Below are positions 18,932 through 27,300 of a stretch of 64,000 nt of DNA, piece by piece. The DNA comes from DASPLX01 sp035627375 (GTDB lineage Bacteria; Pseudomonadota; Gammaproteobacteria; Burkholderiales; Burkholderiaceae_D). The notes under the pieces were generated by a model. It saw only the letters and a program-made list of their open reading frames with translations. It did no database searches and was not told where the DNA came from. Each line of letters begins with the position of its first letter. The first letter of the stretch is position 1. The stretch covers positions 78,470-142,469 of the forward strand of contig DASPLX010000057.1 in NCBI GenBank assembly GCA_035627375.1, in the 5' to 3' direction. Both the position numbers and the translations under genes were made by a program.

Positions 18932-20179
18932 TTAAAGATCGATTCCCATGGGGGCATCACCTCGCGCCAAGGCTTCCACGAGAGCGATATGCCGCGGCAG
19001 GCACACGGTTTGAAGGTCATAACGCTTAATGACATCGGCACGCGCTTGGGCGCGCATTGACGAGTAGGCCGGTCCATCGGCAAGCACGGTAGCGATGGTT
19101 TCCGCCAATGACATGTGGTCGAAAAAATCGACCAGCAAGCCGTTTTCTCCGTGCCTGATCACTTCTTCCACCGGCGGCGTGCGGGAGCCGATGACCGCGC
19201 AACCGGCGCTGAGCGCTTCAAGCAGTGACCACGACAGGACGAACGGATAGGTCAAATAAACATGTGCGGCGGAGATTTGCAGGATCCGCAGGAATGACGC
19301 GTACGGGACATGGCCGACGAAGTGTACGCGCGACAGGTCGAGATCCTTGGCGACTTCTTCGAGAAAGATTTTTTTCCAAGATTGCCCTTCCGGCGGCTGG
19401 GCTCCATAACTGGTTCCCTCTCCACCGACAATCAGAATGCGCGCCCTCGGGCGCAGCCGTTGCAATTCGGGCAGGGAGCGCATGAAGACGTGATAGCCGC
19501 GATAAGGTTCGAGCATGCGATTGACGAAAGTGACCACTTCGTCGCCCGGCTTCAACTCCACGCCGAGCTCTTCGAGTCGTATGCGGGCCGAGGGATTCGG
19601 CGCGGCGATTTGGGTATCGATACCGTCGTGAATAACCGAGATCCGGGAGCGCGCCCATTCCGGGAACTGGAGTTGTTGCCAGCGCGTCGGACTGACTCCC
19701 CAATCCGCTGCTTCCAGCGAGAGCAAATTGTTCGCGTTTTTTGCCCGCATTCTCGCGTCGTTATCGAAACTGACGTCCATGAATTCGGGATCGAAATTGA
19801 CATCGGAATTTTTCGTGTGATAGTAGAACTCCCAAAAGCACAGCAGCTTTGCTTGCGGCCATACGTCTTTCAGGAATAACGCCTCTCCCCAGGCCGGATG
19901 GGCGCAAATGATGTCAGGCGTAAAGCCTTGCTTTCTTAAGTCGACTGCAGCTCGCCCTGCTGCTTCTCCGCGCAAAACCTTGGTCTCGAATTCGCTCGCC
20001 CATGGATGGACGCCTGCGGTTGTACCGCGCTTGACGTGATAGCGCAGGATTTTGACGCCTGGCATTTCCGGCGCGGGCCGAATGCTCAATGCGACGACTT
20101 CATGGCCCTTTGCCGCCAACGCAGGGGCGAGATGCATGTACTGGGCCGGGAAGTTCTGGTGAACGAAGAGAATTTTCAT
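18932..20179 (-). CDS. Family 4 glycosyltransferase
   Basis: The start is the ATG at 20179, which overlaps the stop of the upstream glycosyltransferase as ATGA. The 415-residue product opens MKILFVHQNFPAQYMHLAPALAAKGHEV, the GT-B N-terminal strand, and has the donor-site pattern NRMLEPYRGYHVFMRSL, GHVPYASFLRILQISAAHVYL and SLLEALSAGCAVIGSRTPPVEEVI in the C-terminal half. This is a complete GT4-family enzyme of normal length. It ends 12 bases from the convergent acyltransferase gene. Within this cluster it probably helps build the glycan on the exported surface protein or a co-regulated polysaccharide; donor and acceptor are unknown. Confidence 0.9.
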   Translation of the reverse strand: MKILFVHQNFPAQYMHLAPALAAKGHEVVALSIRPAPEMPGVKILRYHVKRGTTAGVHPWASEFETKVLRGEAAGRAAVDLRKQGFTPDIICAHPAWGEALFLKDVWPQAKLLCFWEFYYHTKNSDVNFDPEFMDVSFDNDARMRAKNANNLLSLEAADWGVSPTRWQQLQFPEWARSRISVIHDGIDTQIAAPNPSARIRLEELGVELKPGDEVVTFVNRMLEPYRGYHVFMRSLPELQRLRPRARILIVGGEGTSYGAQPPEGQSWKKIFLEEVAKDLDLSRVHFVGHVPYASFLRILQISAAHVYLTYPFVLSWSLLEALSAGCAVIGSRTPPVEEVIRHGENGLLVDFFDHMSLAETIATVLADGPAYSSMRAQARADVIKRYDLQTVCLPRHIALVEALARGDAPMGIDL

Positions 20180-21834
20180 GCTGCTGCCGAGTCCGGTTTT
20201 GGTGGGACGATATGGATGGCTTCCATCTTGGCCATCCATGCCAGTCCTCGCGCGATGCTTTGCCGTTGCGCCGCGGGGAAGGCGGAAACGATTTCTTGCA
20301 CGGTGCGCGGAGAGCGTTCCGTGAGCAACGAGAGAATCGTTGCGCATTCGGTTTCATTCAGGTGAATCGACGTCGCGAAATTATTCATTCCCAGGTTTCG
20401 CCTGACGGCCAGATCGCAACCGGCCAATGGCATGACGAGATGTCTGTCGCTCAAGACCGACGTCGGGTAACCGGCGAAGGCCGCGAACGGATCGGGGCGG
20501 TCCGGCCGCGAGGCGATGCGAGATGAAGGATGGAGCTCCGGGTCCGCGCGCCGACGTTCGGCGAGATCATCCCAGAGCGCCTGATAGCGTCCGTAGATGA
20601 CGGACCAGTCGTAGTCCTGCCGGGCGCGTTGTCTTCCGGTGTCACCCATTCGGCGCCGTAACGCCGGGTCTTCTATCAGTCGCAGGCATGCGTTTTCCAA
20701 TGCTTGCGGATCGACGGCCACCAACTGGCTGGTGTAACCGCAATAGATGTCGTAATTGTCTTGCCCACGCTCGTGGCGGCGTGCGAATTCTTCGCCTAGT
20801 GGAGCGGGCGGCATCACGGTCGGAATGCGGAAGCCGTCGACGCCGTCACGCACCGTATCCTTGTAGCCGTCCCAATCGGTGACGATGACCGGCAGCCCGG
20901 CCGCCATTGCCTCGATCGGCGTGAGGCCGAAAGTCTCTTGAATGTTGTCCGACAGCGAGAAGAAGATATCGGCCGCCGCCCAAGCCTTCCTGCGTGCTTG
21001 GACATCGCGTCCATCGACATAGTCCGTTGCGACGGATGGGCACAATATCGAGGCGCCATCCTTGAACGCTGCCTCGATCGGAGCATTGGCGAACCAGCCG
21101 CATTGCACGAGACGGACTTTGCGCCCTCGGGCGGCGCGTTCGAGCGCCGTGTACATCTGCAACGGATGTGCTTTGGCATGGAAGGAAAGGCGGCCGACGA
21201 ACAACACCACGACTTCGTCTTCAGCAATGTCCATCGCCTGGCGCGCCTTAGTGCGCTCGTCCGCGGAAAATGCATAATCGTCGCAATGCACACCCAACGG
21301 GATCATAGGCAACTGGGGCAACTCGAAGCGGCAGGCGCCGAGCCGCATTCGTAAATAGTCTGCCTGGCGTTCCAGTAGAAAACGCACGGTGTCGCGTACG
21401 GAAGTGGAAGTGCATATCAATGCATCCCAGGAGCGTACCGGTGCCGTGAGGAGATCTACGATCGCCGTCATGGCGATATGCGAGGCAGTGGTATGAGTGA
21501 TGCCGCACAGGCTATATAAACGGTCGCCCGATGGAGCTCTGCGCCAGGCAAATTCCGTCAGTTCCGGTCCGGGCATGTAGAGCGTGCCTTCCATCTGCAA
21601 TGCGGCCGGATCGGCGGTAGGTATCCATCCAACCTGGCCGCCGAAGCCATGGCGCTTCAACTGAGTTCCGAAATGTTGGGCCGACTTCAGGTCGACGGCA
21701 TGGCAAGCGAGCCGGGCAGCACCGGAACGGGCCGCAGCGCGTAGAAAGCCTTCGCCGGCGGCTTGTCGACCCATCAGTTTTTCGCCGCTGGTGACATAGC
21801 CTTCGGCTTCGTAATACATCGCTGCGTGCCGCAT
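20176..21834 (-). CDS. Family 4 glycosyltransferase with C-terminal extension
   Basis: GGAGAGGCAAG precedes the ATG at 21834. The 552-residue product has a GT-B core: EDEVVVLFVGRLSFHAKAHPLQMY near 200-225, then DIFFSLSDNIQETFGLTPIEA and MAAGLPVIVTDWDGYKDTV in the donor lobe. About 110 residues beyond the normal GT4 end (from about 440) form a separate region with SIHLNETECATILSLL and a helix-turn-helix-like pattern (SPRTVQEIVSAFPAAQRQSIARGL), whose role is unknown. It is first in a two-gene unit with the glycosyltransferase at 18932-20179 and divergent from the type I secretion operon, so the CRP-type site at 22056 could serve both directions. Confidence 0.88.
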   Translation of the reverse strand: MRHAAMYYEAEGYVTSGEKLMGRQAAGEGFLRAAARSGAARLACHAVDLKSAQHFGTQLKRHGFGGQVGWIPTADPAALQMEGTLYMPGPELTEFAWRRAPSGDRLYSLCGITHTTASHIAMTAIVDLLTAPVRSWDALICTSTSVRDTVRFLLERQADYLRMRLGACRFELPQLPMIPLGVHCDDYAFSADERTKARQAMDIAEDEVVVLFVGRLSFHAKAHPLQMYTALERAARGRKVRLVQCGWFANAPIEAAFKDGASILCPSVATDYVDGRDVQARRKAWAAADIFFSLSDNIQETFGLTPIEAMAAGLPVIVTDWDGYKDTVRDGVDGFRIPTVMPPAPLGEEFARRHERGQDNYDIYCGYTSQLVAVDPQALENACLRLIEDPALRRRMGDTGRQRARQDYDWSVIYGRYQALWDDLAERRRADPELHPSSRIASRPDRPDPFAAFAGYPTSVLSDRHLVMPLAGCDLAVRRNLGMNNFATSIHLNETECATILSLLTERSPRTVQEIVSAFPAAQRQSIARGLAWMAKMEAIHIVPPKPDSAAA

Positions 21835-21851
21835 CTTGCCTCTCCATCTTC

Positions 21852-21885
21852 AGGAAGTCGGAATTATGCCCTCTCAGGACTTCCT
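21852..21885 (-). repeat. 8-bp inverted repeat in the glycosyltransferase leader
   Basis: AGGAAGTC (21852-21859) and GACTTCCT (21878-21885) are exact complements around an 18-base loop, just upstream of the ribosome site of the minus-strand glycosyltransferase. On the minus strand the loop contains CATAAT, a possible -10 box, so the repeat may be an operator or an mRNA hairpin. Confidence 0.45.
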
Positions 21886-21945
21886 CAGCCACGCTGAAAT
21901 GGTAGCGTTTGGCGCGCCTCCGCTCTCGCGTGAGGAGTCGCTCTC

Positions 21946-21970
21946 GTTTCAAAAGCTGTTGTTTTGAAAC
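21946..21970. repeat. Perfect 9-bp inverted repeat GTTTCAAAA-N7-TTTTGAAAC
   Basis: The two 9-base arms are exact complements with a 7-base centre, about 115 bases upstream of the glycosyltransferase ATG and 86 bases from the CRP site. It could be an operator for an unidentified dimeric regulator; no T-tract makes it a terminator. Confidence 0.5.
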
Positions 21971-22055
21971 GATTTTGTCGTCGAAATTTCAGTATTTTTT
22001 GCCGCCTTGAAAAAGGCTGGCAGGTAATGTTTTGCTGTGGTAAGCTTCGGGCAAA

Positions 22056-22071
22056 TGTGATTTGGATCACA
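22056..22071. promoter_or_regulatory. CRP-type operator upstream of the type I secretion operon
   Basis: TGTGATTTGGATCACA, within AAATGTGATTTGGATCACATTT, matches the extended CRP consensus including the flanking A and T runs. The centre (22063.5) is 149 bases before the ABC transporter ATG. With the weak -10 at 22115-22120 it would sit near -63, the class I position. Confidence 0.85.
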
Positions 22072-22153
22072 TTTTATGAGGCGGGCCGCCAAGTCCAGGA
22101 TCATCGACCTTTCTTATGTTGATGGCAATACAGGCGTATCGGCTGGCTTCGAC

Positions 22154-22179
22154 AGCGCGTATTTTGCGCGCTTTTTCTT
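22154..22179 (+). terminator. Terminator-like hairpin in the leader of the secretion operon
   Basis: AGCGCG (22154-22159) and CGCGCT (22167-22172) form a 6-bp stem around TATTTTG, followed by TTTTTCTT. It has the form of an intrinsic terminator but lies between the CRP operator and the first secretion gene, 34 bases before the ATG at 22213. It could attenuate the operon or end a small RNA. Confidence 0.55.
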
Positions 22180-22212
22180 ATGGGTTCCAGCCCTTCATGC
22201 GCCAGAAATAAC

Positions 22213-24021
22213 ATGAAACCAAAATTCCAGATCCCGAAAGACGAAATCGCCCAGGCGCTTCTCAGCTTCAAGAGCGCATTTCGCACGGTAGGCGTTTTCA
22301 GCGCCATCATCAACCTGCTGATGCTGGTGCCATCGATCTACATGCTGCAGGTCTATGACCGCGTCATCCCCAGCCGGAACGAGATTACGCTGCTGATGCT
22401 CACGCTGTTGATGCTCGGCCTGTACGCTTTCATGAGCGCCCTGGAATACGTGCGCAGCTTCGTGGTGGTTCGAGTCGGCGCGCAGTTGGATATGAAGCTG
22501 AACAAGCGTGTCTATACCGCCGCGTTCGAGCAAAACCTGAAAAAGGGCGGAGGCAACGCCGGCCAGGCATTGCAGGATCTGACCAATATCCGCCAGTTTG
22601 TCACCGGCAACGCGCTGTTCGCCTTTTTCGATGCGCCTTGGTTTCCGGTCTACTTGTTCGTCATCTTCCTGTTCGAACCGTTGCTGGGGCTTTTCTCGCT
22701 GGTCGGCACGATCGTGCTCGTCGTGCTGGCTTACATTAACGAGAAAGTGTCGAAAAAGCCGCTGGCGGAAGCGAACACGATGCTGGTCGTCTCCAGCACC
22801 CAGGCGACCAACAACCTGCGCAACGCGGAAGTCATCGAGTCGATGGGCATGCTGCCCAATCTGATGCATCGCTGGTTTGGCATGCATGGACGTTTCCTTC
22901 AGCTGCAAGGCGAGGCCAGCGAGAAGGCGGGAATCGTCTCGGCGATGACGAAGTTCGTGCAAGTATCTTTGCAATCCCTGGTGCTCGGCTACGGCGCATT
23001 GCTGACGATCGAAGGCAAGATCACTCCGGGCATGATGATCGCGGCGTCGATTCTCGTTGGACGTGCCTTGAGCCCCGTGCAGACCGTGATCGCCGTCTGG
23101 AAGCAGTGGGCCAGCACGCGCAGCGCGTATGAGCGATTGACCGAATTGCTGGGTGCGAATCCGCCGCGTCAGTCCGGCATGAGTTTGCCGAAGCCGAACG
23201 GCATTGTGACGGTGGAGAGCGTTACCGCAGCGCCGCCGGGGGCGCAAGTCGCCGTGCTCAAGGGCGTCAATTTCTCGATTCAGCCGGGCGATGCGCTCGG
23301 TGTCATCGGGCCGAGCGGTTCCGGCAAGTCCACGTTGGCGCGCCTGCTGGTCGGGGTCTGGCCTGCTCTTGGCGGCAAGGTGCGCCTGGACGCCGCCGAC
23401 ATCTATCAATGGAACAAGGACGAGCTCGGGCCGCATATCGGCTATCTGCCGCAGGATATCGAACTGTTTGCCGGCACTGTCAGCGATAACATCGCCCGCT
23501 TCGGCGAAGTCGATCCGGAAAAGGTGATCGAGGCGGCCAAGCGGGCCGGCGTGCATGACCTGATCCTGCATTTTCCGAAGGGCTACGACACCGTGCTGGC
23601 CGATGGCGGGGGCGGGCTGTCCGGCGGCCAGAAGCAAAGGCTCGGCTTGGCGCGTGCCATGTATGGCGATCCCTCGTTGCTGGTGTTGGACGAACCCAAC
23701 TCGAATCTGGACGATGCCGGCGAGCAGGCGCTGGTTGCCGCAATCCAGGACTTGCGCCGCCGCGGCAAGACCATCGTGCTGATCACGCATCGCACCAGCG
23801 TCATCGGCGTGACCAACAAGGTGCTGTTGCTGCGTGACGGCAAGGTACAGGCATTCGGCCCGACAAACGAGGTGCTTGCGGCTGTGGCGAAGGCGAACCA
23901 GCAGGCGCTGCAACAGGCACAGCAGTTAAGAAACGCGCAGCAGCAGACTGCACAGCAACAGACCGCACAGCAACAGACCGCCGAGGGCGAACAGGCGCAA
24001 GCTGCCGCCACCGGCAACTGA
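22213..24021 (+). CDS. Type I secretion ABC transporter, PrtD-type
   Basis: I place the start at the ATG at 22213; an in-frame ATG at 22180 directly follows the leader terminator and has no ribosome site. The 602-residue protein has a membrane domain (about 10-300) beginning ALLSFKSAFRTVGVFSAIINLLML, typical of the PrtD/HasD/RsaD group without a C39 peptidase domain, and a nucleotide-binding domain: Walker A GPSGSGKS near 366, signature LSGGQKQR near 469, Walker B LLVLDEPN near 489 and the switch His in LITHR. It should energise export of an RTX protein without cleavage, most likely the protein at 12653-16348. The last 40 residues are a Gln/Ala-rich repeat tail not typical of the family. Confidence 0.94.
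   Translation: MKPKFQIPKDEIAQALLSFKSAFRTVGVFSAIINLLMLVPSIYMLQVYDRVIPSRNEITLLMLTLLMLGLYAFMSALEYVRSFVVVRVGAQLDMKLNKRVYTAAFEQNLKKGGGNAGQALQDLTNIRQFVTGNALFAFFDAPWFPVYLFVIFLFEPLLGLFSLVGTIVLVVLAYINEKVSKKPLAEANTMLVVSSTQATNNLRNAEVIESMGMLPNLMHRWFGMHGRFLQLQGEASEKAGIVSAMTKFVQVSLQSLVLGYGALLTIEGKITPGMMIAASILVGRALSPVQTVIAVWKQWASTRSAYERLTELLGANPPRQSGMSLPKPNGIVTVESVTAAPPGAQVAVLKGVNFSIQPGDALGVIGPSGSGKSTLARLLVGVWPALGGKVRLDAADIYQWNKDELGPHIGYLPQDIELFAGTVSDNIARFGEVDPEKVIEAAKRAGVHDLILHFPKGYDTVLADGGGGLSGGQKQRLGLARAMYGDPSLLVLDEPNSNLDDAGEQALVAAIQDLRRRGKTIVLITHRTSVIGVTNKVLLLRDGKVQAFGPTNEVLAAVAKANQQALQQAQQLRNAQQQTAQQQTAQQQTAEGEQAQAAATGN
23941..23983 (+). repeat. 15-bp repeats encoding a QQTAQ tail
   Basis: About three copies of a unit close to CAGCAACAGACCGCA encode QQTAQ repeats at the C-terminus of the ABC transporter. 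The unit is in frame, so copy-number change would only alter tail length. Confidence 0.75.
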
Positions 24022-24049
24022 TACCTCGTCATTCATCACAGGAACGAAA

Positions 24050-25405
24050 ATGAGAAAGCTTTTGAGTGATAAGAAGGCCGAGATCGCGGTCGTGGTGCCG
24101 GACGAGGCGCTGAAGGATGTCGACATCGACACGAAGAGTTATACCCGGCTTGGATGGCTGATCGTCCTGCTCGGCGTCGGCGGATTCATGCTGTGGGCGA
24201 TGTTCGCACCGCTCGACAAGGGCGTGCCGGTGAGCGGTACCGTCATGGTTTCCGGCAATCGCAAGGCCATCCAGCATCAGACCGGCGGCACGGTGGAGGA
24301 TATCCTGGTCAAGGAAGGCGATCAGGTCAAGGCCGGGCAAGTGCTGGTACGCATGAACGATGTCCAGGCCAAGGCGAATGCCGAGGTGACGCGCGTTCAG
24401 TACTTCACGGCGCGCGCTACGGAGGCTCGCTTGATTGCGGAGCGCGACGGCAAGAAATCGATCGCCTTCCCTGCCGACTTGGAAAACGCAAAGAGCGATC
24501 CGCGCGTCGCCGCCAATATCGGGCTGCAGAACCAGTTGTTCATGTCGCGGCAGTTGGCGCTGCAAAATGAGCTGGGGGCGCTCGACGAGAGCGTCGCCGG
24601 ACTCAAGGTGCAAGTGCAAGGCCTCGAAGAGGCACGCGATATGCAAAAGGAGCAGCAGAAAATCCTGAAAGTCCAATTGGATGATCTGCGCGATCTGGCC
24701 AAGGAGGGTTATGTCGCTCGCAACCGCGTGCTGGACTTGGAACGCACGTATGCCCAGGTGAACGGAGCGATTGCCGAAAGCATCGGCAATATCGGCCGGG
24801 CGCAACGCCAGATCAGCGAACTGGGTCTGCGCCGTATTCAACGCCAACAGGAATATCAGAAGGAAGTGCGTTCGCAACTGGCGGAAGCGCAGAAGGAAGC
24901 GGAAGCGCTGATGAATCGCCTGAAGGGCGCGGATTTCGATCTCGCCAATGTCGAGATCAAGGCGCCGGTCGACGGCACCGTCGTAGGCATGAATGTATTC
25001 ACGCGCGGCGGCGTGGTCAGTCCCGGATTCCGCTTGATGGATATCGTGCCGAGTGACGATCCGCTCGTCGTGGAAGGGCAGGTGCCTGTCAACCTGATCG
25101 ACAAGGTGCACAAGGATTTGGAGATCGAGCTGATGTTTGCCGCCTTCAACCAGAACAAGACGCCGAACATTCCGGGTGTCGTCACGCAGGTCTCCGCCGA
25201 TCGCTTCGTGGATGAGAGGAACGGCATGCCTTACTACAAGCTGCAGGCCCAGGTGACGCCGGAAGGCAAGAAGATGTTGGCGAATCTGCAGGTTCGTCCC
25301 GGCATGCCCGTGGAATTGTTCGTCAAGACCGGCGAGCGCACGATGATGAGCTATCTGTTGAAGCCGTTGTTCGATCGCGCTGAGACGGCGTTGACGGAGG
25401 AATGA
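24050..25405 (+). CDS. HlyD-type periplasmic adaptor of type I secretion
   Basis: The 451-residue protein has a short cytoplasmic N-terminus, one membrane helix (about 35-52, LIVLLGVGGFMLWAMFAP), a lipoyl-like half-motif (HQTGGTVEDILVKEGDQVKAGQVLV), a long periplasmic helical hairpin (about 150-290, rich in Lys, Glu and Gln), the second half-motif (IKAPVDGTVVGMNVFTRGGVV) and a C-terminal beta domain ending near RTMMSYLLKPLF. This is the complete layout of PrtE/HasE-type membrane-fusion proteins, which link the inner-membrane ABC exporter to the outer-membrane channel. It starts 28 bases after the ABC gene and its stop overlaps the next start as ATGA, so the three are one operon. Confidence 0.95.
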   Translation: MRKLLSDKKAEIAVVVPDEALKDVDIDTKSYTRLGWLIVLLGVGGFMLWAMFAPLDKGVPVSGTVMVSGNRKAIQHQTGGTVEDILVKEGDQVKAGQVLVRMNDVQAKANAEVTRVQYFTARATEARLIAERDGKKSIAFPADLENAKSDPRVAANIGLQNQLFMSRQLALQNELGALDESVAGLKVQVQGLEEARDMQKEQQKILKVQLDDLRDLAKEGYVARNRVLDLERTYAQVNGAIAESIGNIGRAQRQISELGLRRIQRQQEYQKEVRSQLAEAQKEAEALMNRLKGADFDLANVEIKAPVDGTVVGMNVFTRGGVVSPGFRLMDIVPSDDPLVVEGQVPVNLIDKVHKDLEIELMFAAFNQNKTPNIPGVVTQVSADRFVDERNGMPYYKLQAQVTPEGKKMLANLQVRPGMPVELFVKTGERTMMSYLLKPLFDRAETALTEE

Positions 25406-27240
25406 GCGTGCGCGCCCCCGTTGCAAGGCGTTTGCTCGCCAGTGTGCTGACGACCGCGTTGTTGCTGCAAGCCGTGCCTGCTTCGGCGATCGGCCTGCTC
25501 GAGGCCTACGAAGCGGCAGTGCAGAATGATCCGACCTATCGCGCGGCCGTGCACGAAAACGAGGCCGGTCAACAGAATATGGCGCTCGGCCGCGCCTATT
25601 TGCTGCCTAACTTGTCGCTGTCCTATTCGACCAGCAATAACCGCTCGGACATCACGGAGCCGAACTTTCTCGGCCAGGTGAGCACCACTCATCCCGATTA
25701 CCGGAGCCGCTCCGCCTCGCTCTCGCTGCGCCAACCGCTGCTCAACCTGGAAGCGATCGCGCGTTATCGCCAGAGCCTGGCGCAAACCGGCTATAGCGAC
25801 GCGCAGTTCGCGGGACGCAAGCGGGACTTGATCATCCGCCTGGTCAGCGCCTATGCCGATGCCCAGTACGCGGAATACCAGGCTGCCCTGGTGCAGGCAC
25901 AGCGCGATGCCTACGCGGAGCAGATGCGCGTCAATGAACGCATGTTTCAGAAAGGCGAAGGCACCCGGACCGACATGCTGGAGACCAAGGCCAAGCTCGA
26001 CCTGGCCGAGGCCCAGCTGATCGAGGCGCGCGACAATCTCACCGTGATGCGCAACGCGTTGGCGGCGATCGTCGGGCGCGAGATCACGGACCTCGACGGG
26101 CTGGCGGACGATTTCCGCGTCAAGCCGATGCAGCCGGCGAGTTTCGACGATTGGCGCGCCATCGCCTTGCAAAACAATGCCGAAGTCGCCGCGCAGAAAC
26201 AGGCGGTCGAGGCGGCCCGGCAGGAAATCAACAAGAACCGCGCGGGCCACGTCCCGCGCATCGACTTCGTCGCCGGCCTCAGCAAGGGCCAGTCGGAAAG
26301 CCTGACGACGCGCGATCAGGAATCGAAGGTGCGCAGCGTCGGCTTCCAATTGAGCATGCCGATCTTCTCCGGCGGCGCGACCGAAGCGGCGACGGTGCAG
26401 GCGGTCGCCAATCATGAGAAGGCCAAGTCGGAACTGGAGGCCAAGAGCAAGCAGGTGCTGGTCGAATTGCGCAAGCAATACAGCCAGGCGCTCAGCAGCG
26501 CCACCAAGATCGATGCGCTGATGAAGTCGGTGCAATCGGCGAACCTGCTGGTGGAGGCGACGCGCCAAAGCATCAAGGGCGGCGTGCGCATCAACCTCGA
26601 CCTGCTCAACGCCCAGCAGCAGCTGTACGCGGCCAAGCGCGATCTGGCGCAGGCGCGCTACAACTACCTGCTGAGCTATCTGCGCTTGCGCAATGTGGCG
26701 GGAACGCTGACGGCCGACGACTTGCATGCGATCGCCGGATATTTCGTGCGCGGCGGCGGCACCGCTTCCCCCGCTTCGGCGCCTGCCGCGATGACGCAAG
26801 TTTCGATGCCGGTCGGACCGGGTACCGGCGCCGCCGCTGCCGCGAGCGCCGCGCGTTTGCAGGCCCAGGCGCCGGTTGCGCCGGCGCCGGACGCGGACGC
26901 CGCGCGGAACGAGGTGCTCGAGCTGGTGAACGCCTGGGCGCAGGCTTGGAGCGCACGCGACGTGGATGCCTACCTGGGCTTCTACGCAGACGGCTTCCGG
27001 CCCGACAACGGCCGCACCCACGCGGCCTGGGCCGAGGAGCGCCGCAGCCGCATCGAGGCCAAGAGCACCATCGCGGTAAGGACCGAAGCGCCCGAAGTGA
27101 CGCTGAACGGCGATACCGCGACCGTGAAGTTCCGGCAAATCTACAAGTCGGATCGCCTGGCGGATGAGACGGACAAGACGCTAGTGCTGGTGAAGCAGGG
27201 CGGTGCCTGGAAGATCAAGCAGGAAACAACGGCCGGCTGA
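25402..27240 (+). CDS. TolC-family outer-membrane channel fused to an NTF2-like domain
   Basis: GGAGG precedes the ATG at 25402. The 612-residue protein starts with a signal peptide (LLASVLTTALLLQAVPASA) and a full TolC domain (about 28-445: IGLLEAYEAAVQNDPTYRAA, LSLRQPLLNLEAIARY and a second repeat with LSMPIFSGGATEAATVQ). An Ala/Pro-rich linker (about 455-495) leads to a C-terminal domain of about 115 residues (LELVNAWAQAWSARDVDAYLGFYADGF and later GGAWKIKQE) with the NTF2/SnoaL-like pattern. Ordinary TolC proteins end near 450-490 residues, so this is a fusion whose extra domain should lie in the periplasm and may bind peptidoglycan or a small ligand. It is last in the secretion operon and is followed by a terminator. 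Confidence 0.92.
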   Translation: MSVRAPVARRLLASVLTTALLLQAVPASAIGLLEAYEAAVQNDPTYRAAVHENEAGQQNMALGRAYLLPNLSLSYSTSNNRSDITEPNFLGQVSTTHPDYRSRSASLSLRQPLLNLEAIARYRQSLAQTGYSDAQFAGRKRDLIIRLVSAYADAQYAEYQAALVQAQRDAYAEQMRVNERMFQKGEGTRTDMLETKAKLDLAEAQLIEARDNLTVMRNALAAIVGREITDLDGLADDFRVKPMQPASFDDWRAIALQNNAEVAAQKQAVEAARQEINKNRAGHVPRIDFVAGLSKGQSESLTTRDQESKVRSVGFQLSMPIFSGGATEAATVQAVANHEKAKSELEAKSKQVLVELRKQYSQALSSATKIDALMKSVQSANLLVEATRQSIKGGVRINLDLLNAQQQLYAAKRDLAQARYNYLLSYLRLRNVAGTLTADDLHAIAGYFVRGGGTASPASAPAAMTQVSMPVGPGTGAAAAASAARLQAQAPVAPAPDADAARNEVLELVNAWAQAWSARDVDAYLGFYADGFRPDNGRTHAAWAEERRSRIEAKSTIAVRTEAPEVTLNGDTATVKFRQIYKSDRLADETDKTLVLVKQGGAWKIKQETTAG

Positions 27241-27264
27241 GCCGAACGTTCGGGCCCCATACGA

Positions 27265-27292
27265 AAATCCCCGCCGAGGCGGGGATTTCTAT
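27265..27292. terminator. Bidirectional intrinsic terminator
   Basis: AAATCCCCGCC (27265-27275) and GGCGGGGATTT (27278-27288) form a long GC-rich stem followed by a T-rich run; the A-rich left side gives the same on the minus strand. It lies between the convergent TolC-fusion and trhO genes and can serve both. Confidence 0.88.
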
Positions 27293-27300
27293 TTCTACCG

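Larger units (their letters stand above)
21835..22212. other. Divergent regulatory region, glycosyltransferases / type I secretion
   Basis: These 378 bases contain no gene that I can support. From left to right they hold an 8-bp inverted repeat (21852-21885), a perfect 9-bp inverted repeat (21946-21970), a CRP operator (22056-22071), a weak -10 candidate (TATGTT, 22115-22120) and a terminator-like hairpin (22154-22179) just before the ABC transporter start. Confidence 0.7.

Noticed and set aside
22081..22180. Known riboswitch, for example c-di-GMP, in the secretion leader
   Set aside because: The conserved core bases of the GEMM class are not present; only the terminator-like hairpin can be supported.
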